From: CAZSHX01 sp964606895
Lineage (GTDB): Bacteria; Bacteroidota; Ignavibacteria; Kapaibacteriales; UBA2268
DNA length: 64,000 nucleotides
Reading direction: 5' to 3'
Assembly (NCBI GenBank): GCA_964606895.1
Contig: CAZSHX010000012.1
Span: 1 to 64,000, forward strand
Shown here in pieces: positions 1 to 8,242 of this stretch. Position numbers and translations under genes: made by a program. Positions within the stretch are counted from its first letter, which is position 1. Each line of letters opens with the position of its first letter. Below the pieces are notes generated by a model. It saw nothing but the letters and a program-made list of their open reading frames with translations, had not been told where the DNA came from and did no database searches.

Positions 1-25
1 AATCCCATAAATCCCTAAAATCCTA
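1..25. repeat. AATCC-type repeat fragment
   Basis: The first bases hold AATCCCATAAATCC followed by a further AATCC. The same words recur in the spacer at 3713-3794, there as an inverted pair, so this appears to be one arm of a dispersed repeat cut by the window edge. Confidence 0.5.
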
Positions 26-64
26 GTTCAAGACTTTTATCGATTATTCACCAAACTGCATCAA

Positions 65-259
65 TTGCATCCTAATAATGCAAAGGATGCAATGGTTCAA
101 ATTTCGTTATTTGAAATAATATCAATGGGTTATGCGAAAAAGAATTGCATATTTTCTGAAATAAATAAAAGATGCAATTTTGAAGAAGCAAAAATATGGT
201 ATATTGATAGGTATAAAGAGACGGAATATGAGGAAGTTGAAAGTTTAAAAAGTTCATAA
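65..259 (+). CDS. short hypothetical ORF, member of a dispersed repeat family
   Basis: This is a 64-residue open frame with no signal peptide or membrane segment and no family I recognise. It is rich in Lys, Glu, Ile and Asn. The stretch around residues 8-39 (KDAMVQISLFEIISMG ... INKRCNF) has a damaged relative at 50170-50290, where the protein resumes in another frame after stops. Two related copies about 50 kb apart, one broken, suggest a repeated element rather than an ordinary gene. No convincing ribosome binding site precedes the ATG. It may be a non-functional remnant of something larger; I do not assign a function. Confidence 0.35.
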   Translation: MHPNNAKDAMVQISLFEIISMGYAKKNCIFSEINKRCNFEEAKIWYIDRYKETEYEEVESLKSS

Positions 260-278
260 TGCCGGGAAGTTTTTAAAG

Positions 279-329
279 ATCTATAAATAGCTACCGAAAA
301 TTCAGAACTTTCGGTAGCTATTTATAGAT
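279..329. repeat. large palindrome (21-bp perfect arms), possible terminator
   Basis: Arms at 279-299 and 309-329 are perfectly complementary around a 9-base loop. TTTT follows on the plus strand at 329-332, so it could end plus-strand transcription. The core CTACCGAAA/TTTCGGTAG matches 20 of 27 bases of the hairpin inside the sorting domain of the neighbouring T9SS gene (about 867-905). It may therefore be an intergenic copy of the same palindrome family. Confidence 0.7.
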
Positions 330-346
330 TTTAATGAAAATAATTA

Positions 347-619
347 TCAATGAATAAACTTGAAGATTACTGAGATTCTTATGGATTTCAGTTTATCTGT
401 AATATTGAACAGCGGTGTGTTTGTATCCCATGACCAGTAAACCATAATCGGAGTAACAACAAGATTGTCATATAGGACAAAACCCCAGTAGCGGCTGTCG
501 GCACGATTGTCGCGACGATTGTCGCCCATGCCGAAGCAATAGCCCCTGTTGATTGTATAAGATCTGTTCTGTATGCCGTCAAAACTGATCTCCTGTCCTC
601 CACATTTGATAAAGATTCC
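347..619 (-). pseudogene. lepB: signal peptidase I C-terminal fragment
   Basis: Read on the minus strand, about 90 codons are open between a TAA at 620-622 and the stop at 347. They contain YTINRGYCFGMGDNR followed by DSRYWGFV and a WSW. This is the C-terminal signature of type I signal peptidases (S26), where the motif is normally GDNRxxSxDSRYWG. The catalytic Ser and Lys boxes of the N-terminal part are absent. One extra residue (GDNRRDNRADSR) sits inside the conserved box, apparently from a short duplication. A weak possible continuation (KKRGTITF) lies in another frame up to about 670. A 5'-truncated, frame-damaged remnant is the best reading; it is not an active peptidase. Confidence 0.75.
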
Positions 620-698
620 TTATTCACTCCAATTGGGTAGGTTAAGAATGTTATTGTCCCCCTTTTTTTTTGGAATGCGTAAAACATAAGCAAGTTTT

Positions 699-1961
699 TC
701 ATATCTTCACAAACTTCCCAACTTTATCCCCAACTCTCACAAAATAAACTCCCGACGGCAAACCCGTAACATCAATTCTTAATTGTCCTCCGCCAGCGGA
801 GGTGTCTGCGGAGCAGACGGAGGTGGAAACCATTTCCCCGAAGACATTGAAGATTCTAACAGCATTTGAAGAAACTTCCGTAGGTTCCAAACCTTCGGTA
901 GGTTTAGTTATTTCTATGAAATCTTCCGCAGGATTCGGGGATAATAACATTTGATTATTATCAACTTTATCTTGAATATCTGATATAATTTCACCTCGCC
1001 ATAAATATCCATCACAATCTATAAGTAATAATGTTCCTTTTTTTGTTATGAACAAATGGGGTGGTATAGCCAAACCTTGAGGAACTGAGCGAAGTTTACT
1101 AAAGGTTTTCATATTGTCATTTGACATCATCAAACCCTGTCCATCCAGGAAGAAAATACTATTTCCAAATGACCGGACATCATAAAAAAAAGAATAATTT
1201 GTGGGATACTTTTCCCATTCATTTTGTTCGGAATTTAATCTGTACAATGTGGAAAAATTTGCAAAGAACAGGTTATTGCTTTCATCTTCTACATAATTCG
1301 GAATAATAAGCCCATAATAAATGGTATCAATTCCTTTTACAAATGCATAATTTGATTCATTGTATTTCATTGAAAAAATACCAAGGGCAGATGTTATATA
1401 TAAACCTTGATTTCCATAGACATAATATATGGGTAGAGATAATGAATCAATTAATTTATTTTTGGACAAATTTTCAACCCAATTAATTCCTTCATCTGAA
1501 GAAAAATAAATATGCAATGAAATATCATGAATAATTTTTGAGCTAACGTCTTGTATAATTATCAATGTATCGCTTTTTACAACGACTTGGTAATAGAAGT
1601 GATAGTTATCATTAGTAAATGAATTGTTAAATTTCATGTAATTTATTGTTTTGCCAAAATCAACGGAATAAAAGATAGAGTCTTCTTTTGTAAAATAAAA
1701 TTTGTTATCTTTGGTACAGGCAATGCTTTTAACTCTATTGTATGAAGGCGGACATATCAAAGACCAAGATTTACCGTCATCGCCGGAATAAAATAAACTA
1801 AAATCCTTAGAGAAGTATAAATTACCAATTGAATCTTCAGCAAAGGCATCATAATTCAGACCACTGAATTTTTCAACTCTTTGCCATGTATATTCAGCAT
1901 GCACTATGAAGTTGGCTGAGATAAAAAGTAGAATCACTATATAATTTATCCTTTTCATCAC
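699..1961 (-). CDS. T9SS-sorted secreted propeller-like protein
   Basis: The 420-residue protein begins with a signal peptide (MMKRINYIVILLFISANF, cleavage near HAEY). It continues with short repeats resembling BNR/sortilin-type propeller blades (FSGDDGKSW-like, e.g. YSGDDGKSWSL and FSSDEGINW). It ends in a type A T9SS sorting domain, from LSPNPAEDFIEI to VGKFVKI. Such proteins cross the outer membrane through T9SS; the ligand cannot be told. The sorting domain carries two inserted palindromes (786-828 and about 867-905), encoding STSVCSADTSAGGGQ and KPTEGLEPTEV. The ATG overlaps the stop of the upstream dehydrogenase gene by 4 bases, so the two are probably co-transcribed. Confidence 0.85.
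   Translation of the reverse strand: MMKRINYIVILLFISANFIVHAEYTWQRVEKFSGLNYDAFAEDSIGNLYFSKDFSLFYSGDDGKSWSLICPPSYNRVKSIACTKDNKFYFTKEDSIFYSVDFGKTINYMKFNNSFTNDNYHFYYQVVVKSDTLIIIQDVSSKIIHDISLHIYFSSDEGINWVENLSKNKLIDSLSLPIYYVYGNQGLYITSALGIFSMKYNESNYAFVKGIDTIYYGLIIPNYVEDESNNLFFANFSTLYRLNSEQNEWEKYPTNYSFFYDVRSFGNSIFFLDGQGLMMSNDNMKTFSKLRSVPQGLAIPPHLFITKKGTLLLIDCDGYLWRGEIISDIQDKVDNNQMLLSPNPAEDFIEITKPTEGLEPTEVSSNAVRIFNVFGEMVSTSVCSADTSAGGGQLRIDVTGLPSGVYFVRVGDKVGKFVKI
786..828 (-). repeat. in-frame palindromic element, site B of the sorting domain
   Basis: Two nested hairpins are present: CCTCCGC (787-793) with GCGGAGG (796-802), and GTCTGC (804-809) with GCAGAC (813-818). Adjacent GGAGG/CCTCC can also pair. 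The element is about 73% GC in an AT-rich gene. On the coding strand it matches 42 of 43 bases of a segment at the same place in the T9SS gene at 21864-24347. Confidence 0.85.
867..905 (-). repeat. in-frame palindromic element, site A of the sorting domain
   Basis: This is an imperfect hairpin with arms AACTTCCGTAGGTT and AACCTTCGGTAGGTT (plus-strand spelling, the second read as inverted relative to the first). It encodes KPTEGLEPTEV between FIEI and VRIFNVFGE. It resembles the intergenic palindrome at 279-329 over 27 bases (20 identical). Confidence 0.6.
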
Positions 1962-2725
1962 ACTTTATTCACTATATACGCATTTGCCTGGTCAGTCGGG
2001 GTTACCAAAATATCCTGAATTGAAACATGCAGTGGTCTGGTTACGGCAAATAATGCAATCTCGGCAATGTCCCTGCCGGCAAGAGGAGTGTATCCCTTGT
2101 AAGTGTTTTCGGCTTTTTCGGTATCTCCGGCGAACCGGACAAAAGAAAATTCGGTCTCGACCAAACCCGGGTCAAGATTGGTTACCCTAACGCCTGTTCC
2201 GTTCAAATCTATTGCCATACTCTCCGAAAGTGCCTTGACTGCATGTTTGGTGGCACAGTAAACATTGCCGCCCGGGTAAACCTGCCTTCCGGCAACAGAG
2301 CCGATATTCACCACATGCCCGCTACCCTTGTGAACCATTAATGGCAGAACCAGCCGAGAGATATAGAGCAGTCCTTTGATGTTGGTATTAATCATTGATT
2401 CCCAATCCGCAGTGGAACCCTCCTGAATTTTATTCAATCCTTTTGCCAATCCGGCATTATTGATTAAAATATCAATATTATCCCACTCTTGGGGGAGTTC
2501 CAGAAAATGAGTCTGCAGATTTTTCCAGTCCGAAATACTGCATTCGATTATGTAGGTTTCGGTTGAGTACTTTTCAAGTAAATCTTTTGCAAGTGCCTTT
2601 AGCTTTTCTCCTCTTCGTGCCAGCAGGATTAATCTTGCACCTGCTTCAGCAAAGACTTCGGCACAAGCCTTTCCGATTCCGGCTGATGCACCGGTAATCA
2701 TTACAATCTTATTCTTTAAATTCAT
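1958..2725 (-). CDS. ydfG: SDR-family 3-hydroxy acid / serine dehydrogenase, YdfG-like
   Basis: The 255-residue protein is a classical short-chain dehydrogenase. It has the NADP-binding TGASAGIG at 11-18, an arginine pair after beta-2 (ARRGEKL), NNAG at 89-92, and the catalytic set Ser143, Tyr156 and Lys160 (YCATK). The run DWESMINTNIKGLLYISR, the GGNVY before the active site and the EPGLVETEFS-like stretch follow E. coli YdfG, which oxidises L-serine, L-allo-threonine and 3-hydroxy acids with NADP+. It is a cytoplasmic enzyme. It lies 7 bases downstream of the GumN gene and overlaps the T9SS gene, forming a likely three-gene unit without an obvious shared pathway. The exact substrate is inferred. 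Confidence 0.85.
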   Translation of the reverse strand: MNLKNKIVMITGASAGIGKACAEVFAEAGARLILLARRGEKLKALAKDLLEKYSTETYIIECSISDWKNLQTHFLELPQEWDNIDILINNAGLAKGLNKIQEGSTADWESMINTNIKGLLYISRLVLPLMVHKGSGHVVNIGSVAGRQVYPGGNVYCATKHAVKALSESMAIDLNGTGVRVTNLDPGLVETEFSFVRFAGDTEKAENTYKGYTPLAGRDIAEIALFAVTRPLHVSIQDILVTPTDQANAYIVNKV

Positions 2726-2732
2726 GTTTATC

Positions 2733-3614
2733 TCACATTTGTTCTACAGTAAAATTTTCTTTTTCAAGGAGTTTTATCAGCCCGTTTTTGCCGATGATAT
2801 GTCCGCTACCGACTACCACAAAATACGTTTGGTCGGTTTTCAAGTATTCTTTAATCTTATCAGCCATTTTGAAATTGCGGTTGTCAATCATAATTTTCAT
2901 TATTCCGTCAAACTCCGGCTTCGATTCAGCCTCTTCGAATGCCACTTTTTCGAATCCGGGACCGTCTCCTTTTTTCCAGAGTTCAACCATTTTGTCAACC
3001 TGTTCGGAAGACTGCTCGTAGTCCATCATCGAAAAATCAATGAATGACTTCTCGTACTTTTGAACACCATTTTCGAGCATATCAATCTGCTGGTCGAAAC
3101 TCTCCAGTTCCAGAATGTTCTTTTTTTCCTTTTTTGCGTTATCCATGAAGTACTTATCTATGCCGAATTCAGCACTGTAACCGTTGCCCATAAGCTCCAA
3201 CCCGAGAAGATTAATCACGGCAAACCAAGGTCTGTATTTGTTGTAGAGTTCCTTTTTAACTTTGTTCTTATCGAAAGATGCAGAAATTCGGGCGAAAACT
3301 TCTTTGCTGACGTTCATTTCGAGAGTATTTGAATCCTGATACATAGCTTTTTTTAGCATCGAGAAAGGATTGATATTTTCCATATTGACTTCAACAACAA
3401 GATTATCCGATGATTTATAAGCATTTTCGATTGCATCGTCCAGCGGATAGATATTTTCTTTCATCAAATGAATTGAACCGAGCATATAAACCGTCGCTTT
3501 GCCTGATTTAACCTTCCAAAGAAAATGTTTTTCAGCTGATTGAGCCTGCGACTGAAACACAGCAGGGAAAACGACAAACAACAACACAAAACCAATATTC
3601 TTTCTGATTCTCAT
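2733..3614 (-). CDS. TraB/GumN family protein
   Basis: The 293-residue protein has an N-terminal signal peptide (to about residue 24, AQSAEKHF). It then shows the family hallmark LGSIHL at 45-50 near the start of the mature chain and a C-terminal GSGHIIGKNGL. This is the TraB/GumN fold (PF01963), whose eukaryotic TIKI relatives are metal-dependent proteases; most bacterial members have no demonstrated role. The conserved GSIH and GxGH histidines are kept, so metal binding is plausible. It is exported to the periplasm or lipid surface. A reasonable AGGA ribosome binding site lies about 9 bases before the ATG. It is the first gene of the minus-strand run. Confidence 0.8.
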   Translation of the reverse strand: MRIRKNIGFVLLFVVFPAVFQSQAQSAEKHFLWKVKSGKATVYMLGSIHLMKENIYPLDDAIENAYKSSDNLVVEVNMENINPFSMLKKAMYQDSNTLEMNVSKEVFARISASFDKNKVKKELYNKYRPWFAVINLLGLELMGNGYSAEFGIDKYFMDNAKKEKKNILELESFDQQIDMLENGVQKYEKSFIDFSMMDYEQSSEQVDKMVELWKKGDGPGFEKVAFEEAESKPEFDGIMKIMIDNRNFKMADKIKEYLKTDQTYFVVVGSGHIIGKNGLIKLLEKENFTVEQM

Positions 3615-3712
3615 TCCAAAATCCTATGTTTATTTTTTGACTTATAAAAATATTAGTAACTTACAGAAGGGGGAATTATTATATTTGTGAGGAAAGATTA
3701 TTTCATAATCGA

Positions 3713-3794
3713 GGATTAAAAGGATTTATGGATTAAGAGGATTTAAGAAAAGAAACTCTTGAAAATCCGTGAAATCCTTTAATCCCATAAATCC
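3713..3794. repeat. inverted AATCC/GGATT repeat
   Basis: GGATTTATGGATTAAGAGG around 3722-3740 is nearly the reverse complement of CCTTTAATCCCATAAATCC ending at 3794, with one or two indels. The word AATCCCATAAATCC also opens the window at position 1, so this is a dispersed element. Confidence 0.6.
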
Positions 3795-3931
3795 GTGATT
3801 CAGACATTCCCAATTTTTACTCCATGATAATTAGGCAATCTTCATAGTCCCCTTAGTGACAAAAAGGTCGGTAGAAAAAGCAACATTAAAAGAAGTTCCG
3901 TCCAGTACGGAAGGGATGTTATTTTAACCTC

Positions 3932-3997
3932 GTTCCCAAGCTCCCGCTTGGGAACGGAAGCAGGTTTTAATCTGTTCCCAAGCGGGAGCTTGGGAAC
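3932..3997. repeat. pair of opposed GTTCCCAAGC palindromes
   Basis: Two perfect hairpins share the arms GTTCCCAAGC/GCTTGGGAAC. The first is at 3932-3941/3946-3955 with loop TCCC; the second is at 3974-3983/3988-3997 with loop GGGA. The loops are complementary, so the two copies are inverted relative to each other and the whole can also fold as one long inverted repeat. Confidence 0.85.
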
Positions 3998-4048
3998 AAG
4001 AAAAATTCCTCATAATCCTTCAAATCAATGCTTCCCTCAAGCAAATCC

Positions 4049-4417
4049 TCACATCATCCTGATTTTTTCAGTTTTGTTGTAGCAATTTTCCAAGAATGGC
4101 TTGAATTTATCAATCCAGATGATTTCAAGTATTTCAAGGTCTTCGCTGTAGTTATAGGTCAAATCCTGCTTGTCCTCCAAAGTTTCCAGAACTTCGTATT
4201 CGAAGGCTGATTCGCCAAGGTTATTCCAATCTTCCTGCAAAGCTGAATTAAAATGATTGCCCGTATTCAGATGCAATTTAATCCGTTCATATTTGTTTTT
4301 CAGATTCAAAGAACTACCCAGAAAGACTCTACCGGTATTTTTGTTTCTCAACACAAAAATCCCCTTTGGCGGCACCATGTTTTTGTATTCTTCTTTTAGC
4401 TTTTTCTTATCAATCAT
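4049..4417 (-). CDS. stand-alone GIY-YIG domain protein
   Basis: The 122 residues carry a GIY-YIG nuclease fold: GIF at 19-21, FLGSSLNLKNK at 32-42, and a downstream NYSEDLEILE with acidic residues. The tyrosines of both boxes are Phe here. The arginine usually found after NLxx is Lys42, with Arg45 nearby, so catalytic competence is uncertain. The length and the DLEILE-IDKFKPF ending match a widespread group of small GIY-YIG proteins of unknown role. It lies 18 bases downstream of the large T9SS gene and next to a pair of palindromic repeats. A link to repeat mobility is possible but unsupported. Confidence 0.75.
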   Translation of the reverse strand: MIDKKKLKEEYKNMVPPKGIFVLRNKNTGRVFLGSSLNLKNKYERIKLHLNTGNHFNSALQEDWNNLGESAFEYEVLETLEDKQDLTYNYSEDLEILEIIWIDKFKPFLENCYNKTEKIRMM

Positions 4418-4435
4418 TGTTTTTTCGCTTTACTA

Positions 4436-7400
4436 TTATATCTTTACAAATTTCAATACTTTATCCCCTGCTTTAAGAAAATATATCCCGGGAGAAAATG
4501 AGCTTACATCAATTGTCTTATCGGGAATACCGCTAAAAACAGTATTTCCAAAAACGTTTAGAATCCTGATATTGCTGTAATTTAACAAATCAGAGCTTAA
4601 TGAAATATAATCGAATGCAGGAGACGGGAATATCTGATTTGACTCTACGGTTTGCGATTCAGTAACTGATGTAGCAATCCTAATCTCCAATTTAGCTCTG
4701 ACTGCAGTTTTGCATTCGTTGACATTGCTTTTTGCTTCAACATAACAAGTCATATCATTCGGGACATACAAATCGAAATAATTCGTGCCCGAAGCTAATA
4801 ATTTACCTCCGACAAGCGAGTTATATACTGAATATTCTGATTTTTTGGGTGATAACGGAGTTATTCTAACCATTTGAGAATGAGGCACAACGGTATCTTT
4901 GACAAGAACAGGCTGTCCCTGATATACATTGACGGCAATCGGCTCTTCTGCTCCGTAAGTTACAGGATTTGTGCTTCTTACCCTGATTTTGAAATTATCA
5001 CCTTCGTCAGCATCTAAAGGAATTTTTGCCTTGATTATGCCTGAAGTTTTACTTTTTAACGAACCCAAAGATTTAACATTCGAAACCCAAGCCGCATTTT
5101 TATCTGATAATTCACCGACGAATTCATTGCTATCATCAAAAATACCATAAGTGACAAATGGCAAATCAAAACTATCGCCCGGGCAAAACTGCTTTTTTGT
5201 AGGTTTTGGTATGCCAGTTGTGATAACAACCTGTTGTTTTTTATAATAGATAATATAAAAATCTTTTATAGCGGTATCTGAAAAAATATATTGATGTCGC
5301 GAAGGCTGAATTTCAGTTATGCTTCTCATGTCTAACTTAAATTTGGGGTTAGCACTTAAATCCTGAGCCAAAATAAATAATGCATCGGGTGGAAAATTGG
5401 AATCATCATATTCTAATTTGATTGGATAATCAGTTGATTTTGCACTTATCCGAACATGATAAAAAAGCGGAGTGGAATCATTTTCGAAATTCTTAATATC
5501 TCTTGAATTCGAATAAGGATACTCAAGGCTTGGATTTATGTCTAACAAACCATTTGGACACCACTCTTTGTAGTTATCAACCATGAATCTGCCTCCAAAA
5601 TCTCTATTTTCAAAATCGGAACAATATTCCCCATAAACAGTATCTACCTGAAAAGTAGAATTACATCCCGAACCAAAAATCAAGTTTGATGTAGTTTTTT
5701 TTGCCGAAATCAAGAAAAGTTCAATTCCCGGCTTCTTTGCGGTATCAAACCATTCGTAAGGATTATAAAAAAGAATTATCGGAACTTCAAGCCTAATAGA
5801 CCCGCTATCGTTCAATTCTTTGGAAACGAAGTAAATATTCGCAGTATAATAACCCGGCTTCATGGTTTTTGGGGGATTAAATTTTAATTCCAAATCGAGC
5901 AGTCTGTCTTTAGTAACATTGAAAACACTTCCTTCGTTAACAAAATCATTGAACGGATGTTGTTTTCCGGCTCCGGGTATTGATTTAAAGCTTATGAAAG
6001 GTTGGTCTGTAATAATATTCATTGTATCAATCGAAGAATCATCGTACTCCAGCGATAATTTCAATGTTTCCGAATAAGTATTGCCTGTTCCCGAATCAGC
6101 TGTAAATGGATTTGTAACTAATTTATAATAAGGCGAATAATCTGCTATGGTCGGAATAAAACCAATATTTTTGTCTATAGCCATCTTTAATACGGCAGGA
6201 CCTTTTTCATTGTAGTAACTGTAATATACCGAGCCTTTATCTGTTCCGCACCAAACCATGCTGTCTGGTCCAAAAGCCAGACATGTTACAATGCTTGAAT
6301 CGAGGTTTAACGGGTATGGCTTCCAGGATAAACCTAAATCAGTACTTTTCAGTACTCCGAGATTCCTGTAAATGTCTGTACGTACATCACATGCAAAAAG
6401 AACATTATTTGGAGATATGGAATATTCGAATGAACCTTGATTGAGTTTCAATGACCTTACTGTCCAAGATTCACCGAAATCTGTTGATAGATAAATACAT
6501 CTATCAATTGTGTCTGATTGATAATAATTTGAAACTCCAATCAATAAGTCCCCATTTCTTATGAAATTTGAGATTTCTCTTGTTTGTTCAATTTTCCTAT
6601 CCCATGTTAAACCATCGTCATGACTCATGTAAATACCAGAAGTTCGATGATTATATATATTTTGACTTGCTCCACAAATCAATTCTTTATTTCCTTTCGC
6701 AATGACAGATGAAACATTAACCGGTTTACCTGTATAAAAAGGTGGGAAATTACCATTAATGGTATCGGATGTCACAAAAAAATCATTAGATTTTGTAAGG
6801 CGCTCACCCCAAGTAGAATAAATAGCGAAATTTGAGTCAACTTCAAAATCGAGCATAAAGCTGTTATATATTGACCATTCTTTCCCATGGTTTGTTGAAT
6901 AAAAGAAAAATCTTTCCATATTCCCGAAAATAATATCGTTCATTATTAAGAGTTTTTTTATACTTACCAATACTGAACAAGGACTAAATGAATATTGGTA
7001 ATAATTTCCCCTATCGTAGGTTTGATATAAACCTCGCCAATTTTCAACAAAAATTGTGTCCTTGTTTATGGGGAGAATATTTAAAATTGAGCTTTTCTTA
7101 CAATCAAAATCAAGCCTATCCCAAGTTGAACCGGAATCTTCACTAATAAATAAATTCCCGTGAAAGATAACAGAAAAGTCATTTTTGGTAATTTTAAATT
7201 CTTTAAATCCAAAAGAACATAAAGTGTCTTTCATTAAGACTTTGTATGTTCTTCCGGTATCTGAGGTTTTGGATAATAAAAAAGTACCGCCGATATAAAT
7301 ATCATTGTTATTAAAATACATAAATTCGCTTACATATCCGCTTAATGAAGATGGAACAGTGATTATTGAATCAAAAGTATTTGTCTGATTATTGAAAGCA

Positions 7401-8092
7401 TAAGCTGAATTGTAATTTGCCATATAAATATTGCCGTTGGAGGCTTGAATTAGCTCTAAATCGGTTGACCAATATTTTCTGTAAATAACTGTATCCCAAT
7501 TCCCTGAAAAATTATCTGTTTGATAGATTCCGTTGCTATTTAAGGCTAAATAATGATTATTGGAAGCTTGAACTATCTTTTTAATGTCTGATATGTTTGA
7601 CAGACTATAGGATAACACCGCATTCCATTTTTTGAAATCGTTACTAAGCCTATATAATCCTTTCCCATAAATGCTTAAATATATGATGTCATTTAGTTGA
7701 AAGAAATTCTTGAAGGATAAATTTTCGGTACTATCCAAATTAAGTTTAAGATTTTCCCATATCAATTTTGTTTCATTCAGTTTGAAAACAGTAAACCCAT
7801 CAAGAATCAACATTAAAGAGTCTTTATAGTATAAAAAATGTGACTTATAATAATACATATTGTAGGGAATTGTGTCAAATCCAACTTCCACACTATTTTT
7901 ACCCGTTTTATCGGAAACATAAGTAGAATTTTGACTATCGAGAAAAATAACTCTCCCGCTTGATAGGATTTCATATTCCATGACAGCAGGTCCAAACGGT
8001 CCGTTCGTTTTCACCCAGTCAGTTTGGCATTGAAGCTGGGGATTGAATAAAAACAAAAATCCCAATAATATTAAAACGGATAAATTTTTCAT
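4436..8092 (-). CDS. large T9SS-sorted propeller protein
   Basis: I choose the start at 8092, which gives a clean signal peptide (MKNLSVLILLGFLFLFNP, then CQTDW). The upstream in-frame ATG at 8182 would add 30 basic residues in front of it. The roughly 1,218-residue protein is built of BNR/sortilin-like blades (TSDTGRTYKV, SEDSGSTWDR, SHDDGLTWDR, STDFGESWTV, STDLGLSWKP) over the first two thirds. A long stretch of beta-rich, Ig-like sequence follows. It ends in a type A sorting domain from IFPSPAFDYISL to KVLKFVKI. This sorting domain has no palindromic insertion and shows the ordinary spacing of the domain. The protein is presumably exported to the cell surface; its ligand is unknown. Confidence 0.85.
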   Translation of the reverse strand: MKNLSVLILLGFLFLFNPQLQCQTDWVKTNGPFGPAVMEYEILSSGRVIFLDSQNSTYVSDKTGKNSVEVGFDTIPYNMYYYKSHFLYYKDSLMLILDGFTVFKLNETKLIWENLKLNLDSTENLSFKNFFQLNDIIYLSIYGKGLYRLSNDFKKWNAVLSYSLSNISDIKKIVQASNNHYLALNSNGIYQTDNFSGNWDTVIYRKYWSTDLELIQASNGNIYMANYNSAYAFNNQTNTFDSIITVPSSLSGYVSEFMYFNNNDIYIGGTFLLSKTSDTGRTYKVLMKDTLCSFGFKEFKITKNDFSVIFHGNLFISEDSGSTWDRLDFDCKKSSILNILPINKDTIFVENWRGLYQTYDRGNYYQYSFSPCSVLVSIKKLLIMNDIIFGNMERFFFYSTNHGKEWSIYNSFMLDFEVDSNFAIYSTWGERLTKSNDFFVTSDTINGNFPPFYTGKPVNVSSVIAKGNKELICGASQNIYNHRTSGIYMSHDDGLTWDRKIEQTREISNFIRNGDLLIGVSNYYQSDTIDRCIYLSTDFGESWTVRSLKLNQGSFEYSISPNNVLFACDVRTDIYRNLGVLKSTDLGLSWKPYPLNLDSSIVTCLAFGPDSMVWCGTDKGSVYYSYYNEKGPAVLKMAIDKNIGFIPTIADYSPYYKLVTNPFTADSGTGNTYSETLKLSLEYDDSSIDTMNIITDQPFISFKSIPGAGKQHPFNDFVNEGSVFNVTKDRLLDLELKFNPPKTMKPGYYTANIYFVSKELNDSGSIRLEVPIILFYNPYEWFDTAKKPGIELFLISAKKTTSNLIFGSGCNSTFQVDTVYGEYCSDFENRDFGGRFMVDNYKEWCPNGLLDINPSLEYPYSNSRDIKNFENDSTPLFYHVRISAKSTDYPIKLEYDDSNFPPDALFILAQDLSANPKFKLDMRSITEIQPSRHQYIFSDTAIKDFYIIYYKKQQVVITTGIPKPTKKQFCPGDSFDLPFVTYGIFDDSNEFVGELSDKNAAWVSNVKSLGSLKSKTSGIIKAKIPLDADEGDNFKIRVRSTNPVTYGAEEPIAVNVYQGQPVLVKDTVVPHSQMVRITPLSPKKSEYSVYNSLVGGKLLASGTNYFDLYVPNDMTCYVEAKSNVNECKTAVRAKLEIRIATSVTESQTVESNQIFPSPAFDYISLSSDLLNYSNIRILNVFGNTVFSGIPDKTIDVSSFSPGIYFLKAGDKVLKFVKI

Positions 8093-8242
8093 AACATATC
8101 CCATTCTCTTTAGGCGGGCTCGGAAAATTCCGTTTATTAGTTTATTTCTGAAGGACTTAAAGAACCCGCTTTTATCCTTCAAAAAATGTTATTCGATGTC
8201 AGAATATAAAAATCAAAATTGCAAAACTGCACCATTAATCCC

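Larger units (their letters stand above)
3615..4048. other. repeat-filled spacer without genes
   Basis: No credible coding region is visible in these 434 bases. They contain an imperfect inverted pair of AATCC/GGATT words (3713-3744 and 3772-3794) and two strong palindromes (3932-3955 and 3974-3997). The stretch separates the GIY-YIG gene from the GumN gene. Confidence 0.7.

Noticed and set aside
388..702. A 104-residue minus-strand frame over the signal peptidase remnant
   Set aside because: Only the other frame gives the GDNR/DSRYWGF signature. Most of this frame is nonsense for any family; at best its first residues are a frameshifted part of the same remnant.
8093..8182. A 30-residue extension at the start of the large T9SS protein
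   Set aside because: It would bury the signal peptide behind a basic leader; the ATG at 8092 directly begins a normal signal peptide.
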